Shown: positions 37,967 through 51,808 of the stretch, piece by piece
How the letters are laid out: each line of letters starts with the position of its first letter
How positions within the stretch are numbered: position 1 is the first letter of the stretch
From: Temnopleurus reevesii
Taxonomy: Eukaryota > Echinodermata > Echinoidea > Temnopleuroida > Temnopleuridae
NCBI GenBank assembly: GCA_036244855.1
Contig: BQKZ01000327.1
Location: forward strand, 130,274 to 194,273
Direction: 5' to 3'
Length of the DNA: 64,000 nucleotides
The notes under the pieces: model-generated
Told to the model about the DNA's origin: nothing
Databases searched by the model: none
Seen by the model: only the letters and a program-made list of their open reading frames with translations
Made by a program: the position numbers and the translations under genes

Positions 37967-37967
37967 T
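37714..37967. repeat. Large compound trinucleotide tract (TTC/TTA/GTA/CAT)
   Basis: Blocks in order: (TTC)n to about 37743, mixed TTA/TCA to about 37875, (GTA)n near 37877-37893, and (CAT)n from about 37917 to 37967. All six frames give homopolymeric translations (poly-Asp, poly-Ser, poly-Met) that are not genes. Confidence 0.95.
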
Positions 37968-39557
37968 ATGGGTAAGACCTCGAACCCTTAGTTTGCACGG
38001 ACGTGAGGTCACACATCTCGACCTAAATTCTTTTCGAACATTCTCTTCCCCATTTCAGACATCTAAAGTAGATGTAGACCTATCAATTACATTATCAAGT
38101 ATGAACGTATGGCAGTAACCAACTGAGCATAATAAGAGTTATAGTGATATAAGAAAATACACTAATTACCATTGATGAAGACCAAATATCCTTATCTTAA
38201 AATACATAGTTTTTACATCAAAGCCCCTCGTCATGAGCTGAATGAATTACTTTTTTTGGGGGGGATGCATGTGAGACATTGGTATTTCTTCTATTATTTT
38301 TATCCTAAACATGAACTCGACGATTATTCTAATATCGGTAAGTATGTGGAATTATTCTTGAGGAAAATCATGGAATACTTTTTAAACAGAGCGCTTATTT
38401 TTATCTTTCGTTTGGATATTTTGCTTAGAATCGATATCAAGTATATATATTACAGGATGATAACCTCCATAGTGACAATGTATCTAAGACATCTTTTTCA
38501 CAAATTTTGGAAAAATAGAGATATAGGCGTATCCTCAACCATTTTTGGTTGCCACAACAGAGTGGGAGGGGTGTATTGAGTATCCATGACGTTGTGAACA
38601 TTTTGACTTCATGACCTTTCCTGTCGATGGCTCGTCCGTGGGAGAAAGGAACCTTTTTTTCTTTCAGATCATTCCCCTCCTTCCGATACCGCCATTTCCT
38701 CATCAACCGATCTCTTCAAAAACAAGCTACCGCAGAATAATTTCCGAGGTGCGAACTTATCGGGTGAACCTCATCGACTCTTTCTTTCACCTCGGCACAT
38801 CAGCAATGAATACTGCAAAGTATCGAGCTGTAAAGCAAGTGAAATCTGAAACGGTTTTGCATGATTAGAGGCGGGTGACACGCACAATGTGCCGGAACAA
38901 AACCCGTCAACAGCGTCAATAAATTAAGAGATTTCTAAAATGAGACGTTAAACACGAAGATGAAAACTTAAGGGATGAACATAGTATCTCATATCTTGTT
39001 TCCTCTTTCCAATTTTGTGCTCTATTTCTTCTAACTCTAACTAAACCAATGCTCGTTGACCTTAAGAATAGCAAGAGCGGATATTAAAAATGTGATATCA
39101 AGGGATACAAAATATTACGAAATGGGGGTGCAAGGACTACTGATGCAACTTTTCATCAGGAAGAGGTGTCTAGTCGCTTCTGTTCCGTTTCCAAGCTTAC
39201 ATTGAAGAGAAAGGCCCAATTCTCGCAGAAGGTGTGCGAAAAGGCTACATTATAATACACACATAGGAGTTACCAAGGTAGTAAGACAAAATAACTGACT
39301 AAAAATATATGGCTCTATCATAATTAAGAATGAACTAGAGCTGTCCCATTGCACAAATATAAATGCATTAAGTGTGGTATGATACCCAGTCCTCAGCTCC
39401 ATGGCCCCTTAAGTATATAAACTTTAAAAAGGTTGATTAATTCTTGGGTAAAAAAAACACTAAGAAACTTTTTATTATTGTATCATTTAAAAAATATGGC
39501 AAAATCCTATGTAGAATCAAATCAATCGGTATTTTCGAAATCTACAAAATAAGCTTA

Positions 39558-39602
39558 GCTAGTGAGCGGTGCGCGTCCGCGGAGGACATCGCACGCTACT
39601 AT
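39558..39602. repeat. Imperfect GC-rich inverted repeat
   Basis: TAGTGAGCGGTGCGCGTCC and GGACATCGCACGCTACTA face each other around TCCGCGGA, in an otherwise AT-rich stretch. The pairing has mismatches and offsets. Confidence 0.45.
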
Positions 39603-40901
39603 GGGTTTTGATGTGTTGCAATTTACTGTGCGACGGGTAATATTGTATGGATATTTGCTTGATAGATGGATCCAAAATTGCACGGGTTATGACATAATTG
39701 TTAAATGGACCAAATGATCAATGTCAATCAACCAATCAAATGAAAATAATCTTAATAGGAATTATTTAATACTTTCTTTTTTAGACAGCTCTCACTATCT
39801 TCCATTTTCTACACTCCACGAAAAAAATGGTTTGACAATTGATAATATCACATAGATAAAGGCGAGATGTATTGCCGATGATGCTGTGTTCTATTGCATC
39901 AAAATTTCTATTAAAAATTGGCTGCACATTTCACTTCTTTCAGTCGTGAAGTTGTGGTACTGTGACCTAATACTCATCTGTCACATACATGTAGTTTACA
40001 TTTAATATCATTTGTCACTAACGAGAGATTACGCTGAAAGGAAACTGTCGGGCAAATCAAATATTGAAAGAGATCTAAAAGAATAACAACTGCATTGTTG
40101 AGCATTCTCAATATTGTATTTAGGTGTTTTTGTTCAACATTGGCCTTTGAACTTTAAACAAACATGGCACAATAAAGCATCCTATGGAATCCAAGGGGAT
40201 CCGACAAAATAATTTCAATACAATAACCCAGGCTTGACATCTTTAGAAAATAAATGAAAAGGGGACATCCATTTCTTTTTCAGTACATGTATTATATCAG
40301 CGAATAACTAGCGTATTGTTTTCAGTGAGATAAATGGACTGCTGGCAGTACTGGTAGACCAATGAATATTCTGGATAATAATCTGTTAAAATATTAAAAT
40401 ACTGTCCGTATTTATGCGACGGGTACATTGAACATGTGACTCGGAAGAAAGTAGTGTGGTTTTTGGACTGCTTGTTTTCACTAGCATGACTTTGGTGGCT
40501 GAAGGCATTAGTTACCCTTTCCAGTTGAATACATCTGTCACTTGAAAATCCTCAACAAATTTGGTCAGTTTTTCATTCCTTTTACAGTAAATGGTTACAA
40601 TAATGGAGAAACCAGCTCGATCAAGTCTCGTTTCTCTCTCTGACGTTAGTTGGTTTGGAACTTAATTTTTCTGCCCGAATAGAGCAAAATGGTGTCCGGG
40701 TAGGGCAGGGTAGACATAATGGATGACACCTGCAGAGATCTCTAAGAATCTGGGTCATTTCTTACCATGCAGTTTCATGGTTCATAATTGTACAATTGTG
40801 AGGTTATTCACTGATGAGGCGAAAACGGAACCATTTAAACACTTTTTATGAAATATTATATGAATGAAAATAAGTATCACTATCCAGCATATCCTGAATT
40901 A

Positions 40902-41075
40902 ACACGATATAAACTATTTTCGAAAAGTTAGGTGGGCCACAGTCAATAGAATCGTACGCTGTGTATTCAACCGTGCGGACACAACAATCACAAGCCGGCT
41001 CCAATTTGAATAGCATTACAAAGGACCATTGAATTTGTGTTCGACTTAATTTTTCGAAAACAGTTTATATCGTGT
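40902..41075 (-). mobile_element. TA-flanked MITE family, copy B
   Basis: Same family as 8869-9052 in opposite orientation. The ends are ACACGATATAAACTATTTTC and AAAACAGTTTATATCGTGT. TA flanks both ends (40900-40901 and 41076-41077), a clean TA target duplication. The interior shares GTGCGGACACAACAAT and CATTACAAAGGACCATTGAA with the reverse complement of copy A. Confidence 0.88.
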
Positions 41076-41786
41076 TAGTTATAAAACGATATCTTAATTT
41101 TCTAAAATGAGCTTCCTGTTCATTGATAATCTCGCCATATTTCTTGATAAGAGACTTCATGGTTTTCTTTGTAATTTCTATTTGTGGTCTTATTAAGATG
41201 TTTCAGTTTCAGTTATGAGAGAATGGAAAAATTCAATAAGTCATTTGAGAGATTGTGAAAATAATTTATGGTCCAATCTACTTGACTTGTACATGATGAT
41301 ATTAATCAACATGATGGAGTGCGGACAAATATTACATCTTTACCAAAAGATGATCAATGATCATGATGATAGCTGGTTTGAAATGAGTGCTCGAAAGCTT
41401 GGCCGGTCTTGGAATTGACATGGTGAGGGATTGAACATAATTTCCTGCAAATGAGTTATTGATTAACACAACTCAGTTGGTGGAAAAAAGCCCATGGTAA
41501 TGCATAAATCATCTGTACGAAATCAGAATAACCAGAATTATTTGACGATCCACAGAGGGGGATGAAAGGAGATGAGAAGCGGAGACAGATGGGGTTGCGC
41601 CCTTGACAGGGTTTTAAAAATCGTTCACAAAAATACATATTGATCACCTGTCGAAATCACCTCAGGAGTAGCCAAAGACAAGTCACATAACCATGACCTT
41701 GATGCCGTCAATATGTCACAAAATTTGTTTTAAATTCACATCGCGTCTTATACAAGCTAACAATTGCTTCTTTTCCGGATTTTAGG

Positions 41787-42027
41787 ATTTCCTTCAGCAA
41801 GAAATTTATCCACAAAGCTGCACTCTATCCAGGTGTGATTGGGGGACCGGTAGGAGACAGCAGCACATTATCTGATATGATCAGATGATGTGAGCGCCTA
41901 TTTGGCTGCCTTGATGCTAGGCTTGAATTGCCATCCAGTGACCGGGTAGTAATATCGGGAGCGCTTTGACCAGTCAAAACTGACCGGAAAAGGCGCTATA
42001 TAAATCCACAATATTATTATTATTATC
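41787..42027 (+). mobile_element. tRNA-derived SINE, 5'-truncated copy
   Basis: The body and tail match the 25.7-kb SINE: GATTTCCTTCAGCAAGAAAT, GCTGCACTC, CCAGGTG, ACCGGTAG, TGAGCGCC, GGCGCTATATAAAT, then ATTATTATTATTAT. The tRNA-like head with boxes A and B is missing, as expected from incomplete reverse transcription. A central stretch (about 41880-41980) has extra sequence relative to the other copy. Confidence 0.82.
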
Positions 42028-42407
42028 AGGATCAATCAAAATGGCACCAGAGATAAAATTAAAATCAAGGTTTGCTTAAGCATCAACTTTTATTTGTAGA
42101 TATTGGTAGATTGTGTATGATAAAAGACTTACGTTACCTGCATTCCAGCAGGTATATGACTATTGTTAACGGTACCATGATTATTTACAAATATGATAAT
42201 TGAACATAATTATGATCATGGGCCACATGACTGTCGTCGCTTAAGTGTTTTTTTCCGCAAATGGAAAGCCTGGTTTCAGGATCTGCAGTAAGCAGATTAA
42301 AAAGAATTAAATAAAAATTCTGCTAGAAAGGGCACTTTGAAGAACTAAAAACATTATGTCTATTTATCATACCTCAAATATTGAAGCACCAAGTATAACT
42401 TCATTAT

Positions 42408-42967
42408 CAGTGGCGGATCTACGGGNNNNNNNNNNNNNNNNNNNNNNNNNNNNNNNNNNNNNNNNNNNNNNNNNNNNNNNNNNNNNNNNNNNNNNNNNNN
42501 NNNNNNNNNNNNNNNNNNNNNNNNNNNNNNNNNNNNNNNNNNNNNNNNNNNNNNNNNNNNNNNNNNNNNNNNNNNNNNNNNNNNNNNNNNNNNNNNNNNN
42601 NNNNNNNNNNNNNNNNNNNNNNNNNNNNNNNNNNNNNNNNNNNNNNNNNNNNNNNNNNNNNNNNNNNNNNNNNNNNNNNNNNNNNNNNNNNNNNNNNNNN
42701 NNNNNNNNNNNNNNNNNNNNNNNNNNNNNNNNNNNNNNNNNNNNNNNNNNNNNNNNNNNNNNNNNNNNNNNNNNNNNNNNNNNNNNNNNNNNNNNNNNNN
42801 NNNNNNNNNNNNNNNNNNNNNNNNNNNNNNNNNNNNNNNNNNNNNNNNNNNNNNNNNNNNNNNNNNNNNNNNNNNNNNNNNNNNNNNNNNNNNNNNNNNN
42901 NNNNNNNNNNNNNNNNNNNNNNNNNNNCCCCCCCCCCCCCCTTGGAAAAAAGCTAGATCCGCCCCTG
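42408..42967. mobile_element. hAT-like TIR element containing the assembly gap
   Basis: The left end CAGTGGCGGATCTACGGG and the right end GCTAGATCCGCCCCTG are inverted repeats (CAGnGGCGGATCTA). ATTATCA occurs at both borders (42403-42409 and 42968-42974), which may be a target duplication or a coincidence with the element end. Both inner edges run into G or C homopolymer (GGG before the gap, 14 C after). The interior is unknown, so autonomous or non-autonomous cannot be decided. Confidence 0.75.
42426..42927. other. Assembly gap (502 N)
   Basis: A run of 502 N. Two apparent frames of about 200 residues across it are translations of N and mean nothing. Confidence 0.99.
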
Positions 42968-45900
42968 ATTATCAATAGTGATTGTGTTCTAAAAGATGTT
43001 CGTAAATGAGGACATAAAACAGTTCCATAAAAATGCGTTTCGTATGTCTATCGTAAGTGCTAACCATGTGGTCCTATAAACTGTCGAATTATTTTCATGA
43101 TTGTTTCAACTGTCATGAGATATTGTCTATGTTCCACGTCCTGAGCACGCTTGAGGTGAATGGATCAAATATCAATCCTAGAATTGGTATAACGAGAAAT
43201 AATATGTGACTAATCTGTAGAGATTCTATCGGTAATAAGACAATAAAGTTAAGACAGAGGGGCGATAGTAATACTCCTATGGGGAACTGGTAGGCGTGAA
43301 AAACGTAATGGGATAAATCACGTTAGCATGGCGATGATGGGCAGGAGATTCAACTACTAGGATTTAGGGATGATCGTGCAGAATACAGAAGAGCTCGTGT
43401 ATCTCGTTTTAATTCATTTCCTTATGTTTTCCTCAAGATGGCTTTCCAGAGAGATTTTGCGGTAAGCTGACGACACATATCGTTTTTCGAAATTGCACCG
43501 CTGAGAAGTGATAGATAGGGCGGGATGACAGGCCATGGAGGGGAGAAAAACCAGAGAAAAGCTTGGGTTACACAAAAGCATAAATCTCTTTCTCCGGGGA
43601 TGTTTCTTTCTCTGACTGCAAGGTATGCCGAGAGTAAAATCTCACTTTGCTTCTCTTCCATGTTTCCTAAATATTCGTGAAAATATCTTCTCCTATGTAA
43701 AAATAGACCGATTTACCTTAATTGAAATGCAATTCACGTAAGATGACAGAATATGTTAATTGGCGTCTTTATACAGCTGTCAAAATCTATTGAAGTGTGT
43801 ATTCAAGCGCCAAAATTATCCTAGAACTATAACATATTGTACCTAAAAGAATGGTATAGCTTTACGATGAGAAGATGCATCTGAACAATTTAGGACGAAA
43901 CGGCATTTCGTAGAGGAGGACCTTTGCAGACAACGTTTATTTGATGTACAAAGAAAATAACTCCTCGTAAAACACGTCTGAACGATTATTAAACTGTATA
44001 GTATTTCTTTATACGTCGTTTCTTTATCAAGCGTAAGTATTATACTGACCATTGTATGAACACGGCCATTGTCATTTTGACAGCGAATTAGATAATTATT
44101 TCCTTTAAAAAAACCTACACAAAACTAGTTTGCAGGTACCATCATTTACACGATGACACTGCAAGATTTCATGTAATCCACGACAAATATTAAAACGATT
44201 GATCAAAAATCTGATTACAAGTTCTCTCTAGAATAAAACAAGAGCGAGGAGCTCAAGGTAGATGAAAACCTGAGGTGTCGTTTTGAATCTCAATCAATCT
44301 TTTTAAAACGAAGAGTCAGTCGGTTTGCAACCCAACTTGTTCGAATTAAACTTCGATTATAAAATCTATATGCATGCTACATCGGATGTCGTTAGGTGTT
44401 GAAGATCAGCATTCTAAATTGGAAGGCGATCTAGTTAAATCTCAAAGGTGCATAAAAACACCAAAAAATTGCAAAATTTCTTGCCCAGCAATTCCTGATA
44501 GGTTTTATTTCCCTTAGGTAATTTACATTTCTGAAATTTTGTTGTTGGAAGTTTTTATCGTCGCATCTCTCGCTTGTACCAAATGACATTTTGGATGAAG
44601 GTATCAGCTGACAGGGAATCAATACAAGACGATGTTTGGAGCAAATGACTTTGAAGAGAAAGAAATCCCAAACATTAAAAGAGAGGAAACAGGAAGAATT
44701 AACAAAGTTTAATCTACCACATCTTTGCAACAATTAAGGGACAGAATTAGTCTTTAATATGTTTTATTGAAACAATTTATTAGTAAAATGTAACCCCATG
44801 TTAGTATATGGACATAGAGAATGCATTATTTTTGTTTATTTTATGTTTACTAGGCTATTGCCTGATAATTGTAAGCACTCATTATACTGCTGCTATACAC
44901 GCCAAATGTTTCACAAAATGGTAAATTTTCTTTATATTTTCCTAACTGCATTTGTAATATAATGGTAAAGAGAAAGAATTATTCATGCACAGAGCAACCA
45001 TTGTCATGCAAGGTATCATGTAAATTGTGGCAATGGCTCCTACTCTCAACTAAAATTGACATTTAGTAAGACCTATGCGGAGTTGAGCAAACAAGTGCAC
45101 TCGTATTCTTTTATTTTATTAAACTCCTCTTTCAACATGTTCAATATCACCCAAATTTCATTGTTCTCCGCGGAGAATGAAATAAGAACTATAGAGTATA
45201 CTGGTATGCTTTTATTTACCTGAAACTCAAACCCGGTTCAACAAAGGTTCAGCTGATAATCTTCGACCTCAAACATTATTCATTTTAAAAGCCAGAATAT
45301 TGCAATTCCTTATTACATTACGATTGAGATAAACACGATAGCTAACTGTTAAAGCAATAAAGAAATTAAAGGCCCTATTTTCATAGCATTTTGAACAGCA
45401 TCTCGTATTCGTATGTTTACCTTTTGATTAGGAATAAATATAAATCTGGAGTTTTGTTAAAAGCATTGCATTCTAGTATCTTGCGTCTCATATTGACATA
45501 ACGGGTTCTTTAAGAATACAGTGCGCACAAGTGTGTATTTGTCGAGGCGGTTTAACCAATTCTACAATTAAATATGTTTATCTCATTCGAAATCACGACA
45601 AAACGCAAAATGTGGCCATTTTGTTCAACGTATCTTCAAGCAACAACGGGATTTGAGTCACTCATTCTATCATTACAATTTTTTATATTTTTTTCTTCAA
45701 AACGATACTGACAAAATCAATATAAAATGTTAATTTTGCATACAAGTATTAATACTTAAATATTCCATTCCGAACCTCACCGATAACTTAGTTTTTAGTT
45801 TCACGATGATATTAAGGAATATTCTTTTGTATGCCTTAATTTTAGATGACATAATGTCTTATATAAGTCTCAACTGTCGTAGTAGCGGTATTATTATCAT

Positions 45901-48282
45901 TATTATCTTTGTATTATCTAACATGTTGTATCATAGTCACACATTCAGGTATTGTTGCATTAGGAGTTAGGCCTAAAATACTTCATTTTTCTGGATTAAA
46001 GCCGGTTATAGATATCTATAAATATCTATGTCTTCGAAAGATTTATATCTACCGTGCATGTTATGAATCATTTCTTGAATTGCTAGCTAACTAAACATTT
46101 CCCAAAACTGCAAAAATGTGCTAATAATATGTTATATTCACCTCGCAATATGAAAATGCAATAAAGTTTATTAGCTGATTAGATGTCCTTAATGAAACGA
46201 ATTTATTGCCCCGACATCAACTTAGCCCATGCCCAACATCTAATTAGTTCGTATACATCAATACTTCACGTGTGCTTTCAGCTACTCCTACCAGAATCAC
46301 TATATCACGCGATAGAATAAAATAAACACTTTAAATGAGTAGACGTTATCTCTTAATAATTAGATACGCTGTTTTTATTGCAGCATACGACAGCCTATAA
46401 AGACGTTTAATACAAACAAACGAGCATGCTACGTTTAAGTGTCTGCGACCCTACAATATTGGGATTCAGGATTGGGATGGGCAAACGTCTATGGGTAAAC
46501 ATTTAATGATTTGAAGAGGACTTCGTCCACATAGCGAATGCATGTTCTATTAGCAAGTAGCGTGGAATTACATAATCAACAACCTCTCAAGGCTGCGTCT
46601 CAATCGAGCTGCACCTATTCAGTCTTATTTGAGGAATGATTGTAGTGTTCAATATACTACCCTCAAAACGAGGCTAGATAAATAGTGTCTCATTTTTCTA
46701 GCCTACTTGCTTTGAAATGTCGAAGACTGTCCACTGTCGCGATCAAACCGTTCAACAAAAGCAATTTTCTTTAAACGGATTACATTTTTATTGCAGTATA
46801 AAATACTAAAACGTTGTTATCCACCTCTCTACTACATTGAGGCTATACCTTTATGGGTGTGTATTATTGTAAATGACGAAGAAGGTAGAGAGAATGGAAG
46901 AAGGAAAGAAAAAGGCGTCTGAATCGGAAGGACAAGGCTAGAAAATCGATCTACGGGAGGCGGGCGGCAGGGATGGGCTCGCTTTGTTTCACACCAAATC
47001 AAAAAGTGAATACGTGACGTGATCAATTCAAAACGCAACACACTCTCCTATCAAAAGGGGGACGATAAAAATGATCACGTCATACTCACGAGCTGGGAGG
47101 CAATGTCCATATTCTTCAACATTCAGGGGTGATGTCCATAGTCTATCCAGGGGGTTTATGTCCACATCAATCATTCTCCACATCAGAATATAGAATTTTG
47201 GGTAATAACCAGGCCGAAACCATTTTGCAAACACTATTTTATATTTTGTGCATTCTGATCTTCATGTAGGCCTATATAGTTAGTTCATTATCATTCGCAA
47301 TTACTATTAAAAAATCCACTTCAAAAGATTCTAAATTGTAGTATTACAAGGTACATTTCTTTTATTAAAATAGGGGCTGCCAAGCTATGGCACTAAATTG
47401 CAACAATCTATCAAAGATATCTTAACCATTCTGCACTATTTATTAGTCAGTTTTTATTTATATCTCAAATAAGTATAATTCCGTAATTGAGAGAATGTCC
47501 AAGGAAAATTATCTCGGCCGAAAAAAGGTTCCAAATTAAAAACGAATCATAGGGAAATCTATAATTCTTTTTCATCATTGAATTAGAACAATTTAAATCT
47601 ATTTTAAAGCCCCTTATTATTAGAGTTTACTGGAGCATCATATAGAAGCCTGAAACATGCATAGAATGACACCGAACGGTGCGGTAAGTACTTTCAACAT
47701 CACATTTACGTAATTTATATAATCATAAGCCAAGCACCCCGGGGTTTGGGAGATATGATTGCCCGCTTCCAAAATCAAGATCAATAGTTAACGGCATTAC
47801 CCGAGTTGTCAATACTAGCACGTCCTTATTAGATGGGAATTGCGTTGGCCGTCGCATTCTTAATAGCATAAGCAACATCGCATGTGTGATTGTTATTTTG
47901 TCTAATTACCCACTTACATTCGATGCAGACATGAAAATCATAAAGGCTCAACTCCTTCCCAATATATTACACTTCAGAAAATGACTCCAGGGATAATCTT
48001 GTTTTATTTGAACTGCGGACAAGCTCGGGATGATGTTGTTCCAACATTAGAGTTGGAACATGAGTAGCGTCTCCATGCAGTGTTATGTGACCTCGGATTA
48101 AACAGGGTTATTAAAAGTATAGGTTCTTGACAAGCGGGAGGGGAATGCACTTGGACGTGTTCTCAGGAAACATTGCAGTGAAGAATCTGCATTAAGCAGT
48201 ACTTGACTGTTAAGCAGGATTGTATTGAATTTCTTGCATTAAGTACGGAAATAGAAACCAGACCAAGGCAATCAGATGAGGA

Positions 48283-48300
48283 GGGGGGGGGGGGGGGGGG
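48283..48300. repeat. G18 homopolymer
   Basis: Eighteen consecutive G in a purine-rich context (GATGAGGA before, AGAGACTGAG after). Confidence 0.9.
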
Positions 48301-48709
48301 AGAGACTGAGATTGGAATGCAAGGAGAATGGTCAGATCTACCGTAGATGTAGACTCATCAATCAGTGCCAAAAATCCTAAATTTAGGTGGATAAATCGAA
48401 ACCATATGCTCTCCAACGTTCAGTTCTCACGTTGATGGACGTAATAAGGATAAATATAAAGACATAGTATATTGACGACTGCTTCTAATTGGTTTTATTT
48501 TCAGGTTTGAAGATAAAAATATGTATTTGTGGATTGATGAAATACACGATTGAAAAACACGCTGCAAACACGAGCTAACGACGGATATATTGCTTAATCT
48601 ATAATCTCTCCTCGTTTGTAGGTTCATGACAATCAACCTTAAAATCTAAACAGTATTAAATTTTGGTTTTGCAATCACGACTCGTTAAAATGGAACCAAA
48701 AATTATTTT

Positions 48710-48779
48710 GCATTATATCTGAGGCAAAACAATATACCTCGTTTGCATTATATCTGAGGCAAAAAAATATACCTCGTTT
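48710..48779. repeat. 35-bp tandem duplication
   Basis: Two adjacent 35-bp units starting GCATTATATCTGAGGCAAAA differ by one base (C to A after the A-run). Confidence 0.92.
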
Positions 48780-51631
48780 ATATGAAGCTTTTGATTTTGA
48801 TACATTATATCCTGTCCATTTGATGGGATGTTGATTTGGACGCAAATGCTTGAAATTAAAAGTCAGGAAGCATGGGCACGAAAATCAGGCGACTTCGTGG
48901 TCATTGTGTACTGAAACTCTATATTGCAACAGAATCTGTACCATTGGTCAGCTTCCTTTATTCGAAATCTTCCTTCTTCTGTATACTTTTTTATCTTTTG
49001 ACGCGCTTCTTCTCCTTCTACCGTTAGACTGTTCAAAAGGAGGAAGGATCTTTTTCTCTTCACCATTTTCTCGTCCTTTTACCCCTTTACTTGGAATACT
49101 TTCCCAATTTTGTTTCTTATGCAGGTGTCGACGCGTTGATTAAGACCGGGTGAACTCGATTCTAATCATATTTCCCGGATAGCATTTCTCGGGAAGAGTT
49201 GATGGGGTTCGAAACAAAAGATGCATTTGTTTGCGACAAACCTGTTGCCATTGCAGCTCCTTGATTGACGTGTATTGCTCACTAACAAGCCAACCAATCG
49301 CTTGCATGCTGTGACGTTTTTTTTCTTTCTTATTCCCTGGAGGGAGATTCAAGGCTAGGATATACCAACGTAAATAACATCCAATTAGTATTCTACATTA
49401 CATTAATTATTGGATCTCGTTTCATCTTGAGACGAGGAATGATTGGCAATATTCGCCAGCTTTTTCCAGTTAGGTTACTCCATTGCACCTACTTGAAAGC
49501 ATGAGAGTTTACTATGATCGGAAGAGAATCGGTTAATTTTAACTTGCTTGAGATTCGTCTCGGCATCCTGGAAAGAGTCCTTGGTTTTAGATTAGAATTC
49601 TTGTTTCTGTAATACTGGTGATTAAACTCATAAGCATATGGCGTTATACTACTTACAGATATTAAAATAATAGGTGAGGAAATTTACCTATGCACTTCGA
49701 AATAGCTGAGGGTAACGCATTTTAAGGAATTTAAAGATATGAATAGTTCTTTCTATGGGAGCATGTGAAATCGGATAGATATAACTATTTTTGTAATGTA
49801 TTCAAATTCCATGCATGTTTCTGTGTAGAATGAACAATTAAAACTATTTGATAACTTGATATGAAATATCCAAATCGACGAAATGTGGAAAAGGATGCAC
49901 TACTTGATGCTAGGTTGATGAAACGTACAATATTTGTCCAACCTAGCACTGTTAATGTATGCAAGTTACATTCTAATCATTGTATTTCATTATTTTTCGA
50001 CAGCCGAATACATAATTCGTCTTGGGGCAAACATGAATAAATTTCAAGACATTATGAAAGTGGTCTATTCGTGGTTCCATATTGAAGACATTATTCGTTG
50101 ATACGTTTGGCAATAGAAACACACTCTCAGCTGATAAAAAAATGCGTTAAATTAAGTAAGCATATATCACCGGCCAGTCACAGGCGCGTTTGCTTATTTT
50201 ATTTGTTATTTAAAAAAATGATCCATCGAATTGGTCATGGCATCATCAAGCGTATATAATGAAACGAAATTATGATCCTCAGCATCCATGCCCATGATAC
50301 CCGATCATTGGTCAGACACAAAGCTTATATCAACCATATTCTCCTATAAATGATCATCATGTCGTTAACAAGATTGATAGAGTTTAGCATGTTCAATTAA
50401 ATGTAAAGAGGGCTAATTACATTGTCTACGATAGTTCCACTACTCATCGCATTTTCATAATTGGCTATTCATTAATTTGTCTACAGCTCCAAAAACTAAC
50501 TATGTGTTATCAAGTTAATTTTGGAAATGGGAAACATTTTGCAATTAGACGCTTCGTAAAATATCAACATGTATGAATTTCGAGAAGACAAATGGTGGAT
50601 TTTACGAACGGTTGGTTTCGCTTTGAACATGTTGAAGATGTTGAGAGAAAACGTTTGTTTTTAACGAATAAGCTTTCATATATATCCCAACCATATTGAA
50701 CGCAAAATATGCCTTTTGCATACACGTGTCGTCCCACCTGACTTCTACTATTTATAAATGCAAACTAGAATATGGTATGCAGTTTACGTAGATACATTAA
50801 AATGGGATCAAGACGCCATATATTATTCGCGGATTCAACACCGAACAGGATTATTATGGTCCTTTACTGCGCTTGCCACGAAAAAGGTTAATGTCTCTCA
50901 AAATGTCATTCCATATCTTCAAGCATCGAGTTACTAGGGAATTCTCTTTGCTACGTACAACTAAGACACCTACTCTGAACTTGATGAACGCTTATCTTAA
51001 AAAGTAGAAATATATTATTCAACGAAGTGTAACAAAGTAGAACAAATCTTAAACTATCAAATGCATTACGATTACTTTTGCTTAAATGCCATGCCTTACT
51101 TATCTCCTCATTTTCATCTATTCAATCGGTTTCAAAATGGTGGTTGGATGGATAGGTTGTGATGGTGAGGGTGGTCGATTTGAGGCCCAAAACAATCATC
51201 TCCTCACACGTCGTAATCGTCTGATACTCAAGAGATGATCTCACAAGGGATCAAACATCGTGATGGACGTGGCGCTTTCACTCCTATATCTTCCTAATCC
51301 CTCTTTTTATTCTCTCGTCCTCCCATCCAACCTCGAACGTGGCTTACAATCCGACTACCCCCATCACCATCCCAATCAAAAGACCTTAGCACAGCTTATC
51401 CCCCGCCAAAGAGCCGAGAATAATCAGAACTCCCGGCAGAGCGTGAGGTTTACTACCAATATTTCATCAAGTGATACGTCCATCAATTTGTGAAAACGAA
51501 AATTGTTGGTTTAAGATTTGGAGTTGATAATTGGGACGTTCACGCTTTTGACGGTAAAATTGTGCTTCGGATGGAGTTGAGTGTGAAAGAGAATGAGTGG
51601 GTCTGTAAACAATATCGTAAATTACAGATAC

Positions 51632-51808
51632 AGTCAAACCTGTCTATAGAGGCCACCCCAAGGGAAACAGAAAAAGTGGCCACTGTAGACAGGTAGCCTC
51701 TGTAGACAGGTTCTATAACATGCATTTTCACCTGGAGGGAATCAATTTAAGTGGCCACTATAGACAGGTGGTCAATATAGACAGTGGCCACTATAGACAG
51801 GTTTGACT
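51632..51808. mobile_element. MITE with internal TATAGACAG repeats
   Basis: Ends AGTCAAACCTGTCTATAG and CTATAGACAGGTTTGACT are inverted repeats of about 25 bp. The interior contains several direct copies of GGCCACTRTAGACAGGT and related TCTGTAGACAGG / CAATATAGACAG units, so the terminal motif has been multiplied inside. There is no coding capacity. A clean target duplication was not found. Confidence 0.8.

Noticed and set aside
37689..38118. Poly-Asp, poly-Met and Ser/Leu-rich frames on both strands
   Set aside because: They come from the compound microsatellite; no domain extends beyond it.
38172..38579. 135-residue plus-strand frame
   Set aside because: It is the longest frame in the intron without low complexity, but it is rich in Tyr, Ile and Phe as expected from AT-rich DNA and has no recognisable motif.
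42356..43009. A 217-residue plus-strand frame and a 202-residue minus-strand frame
   Set aside because: Both are almost entirely translations of the N gap.
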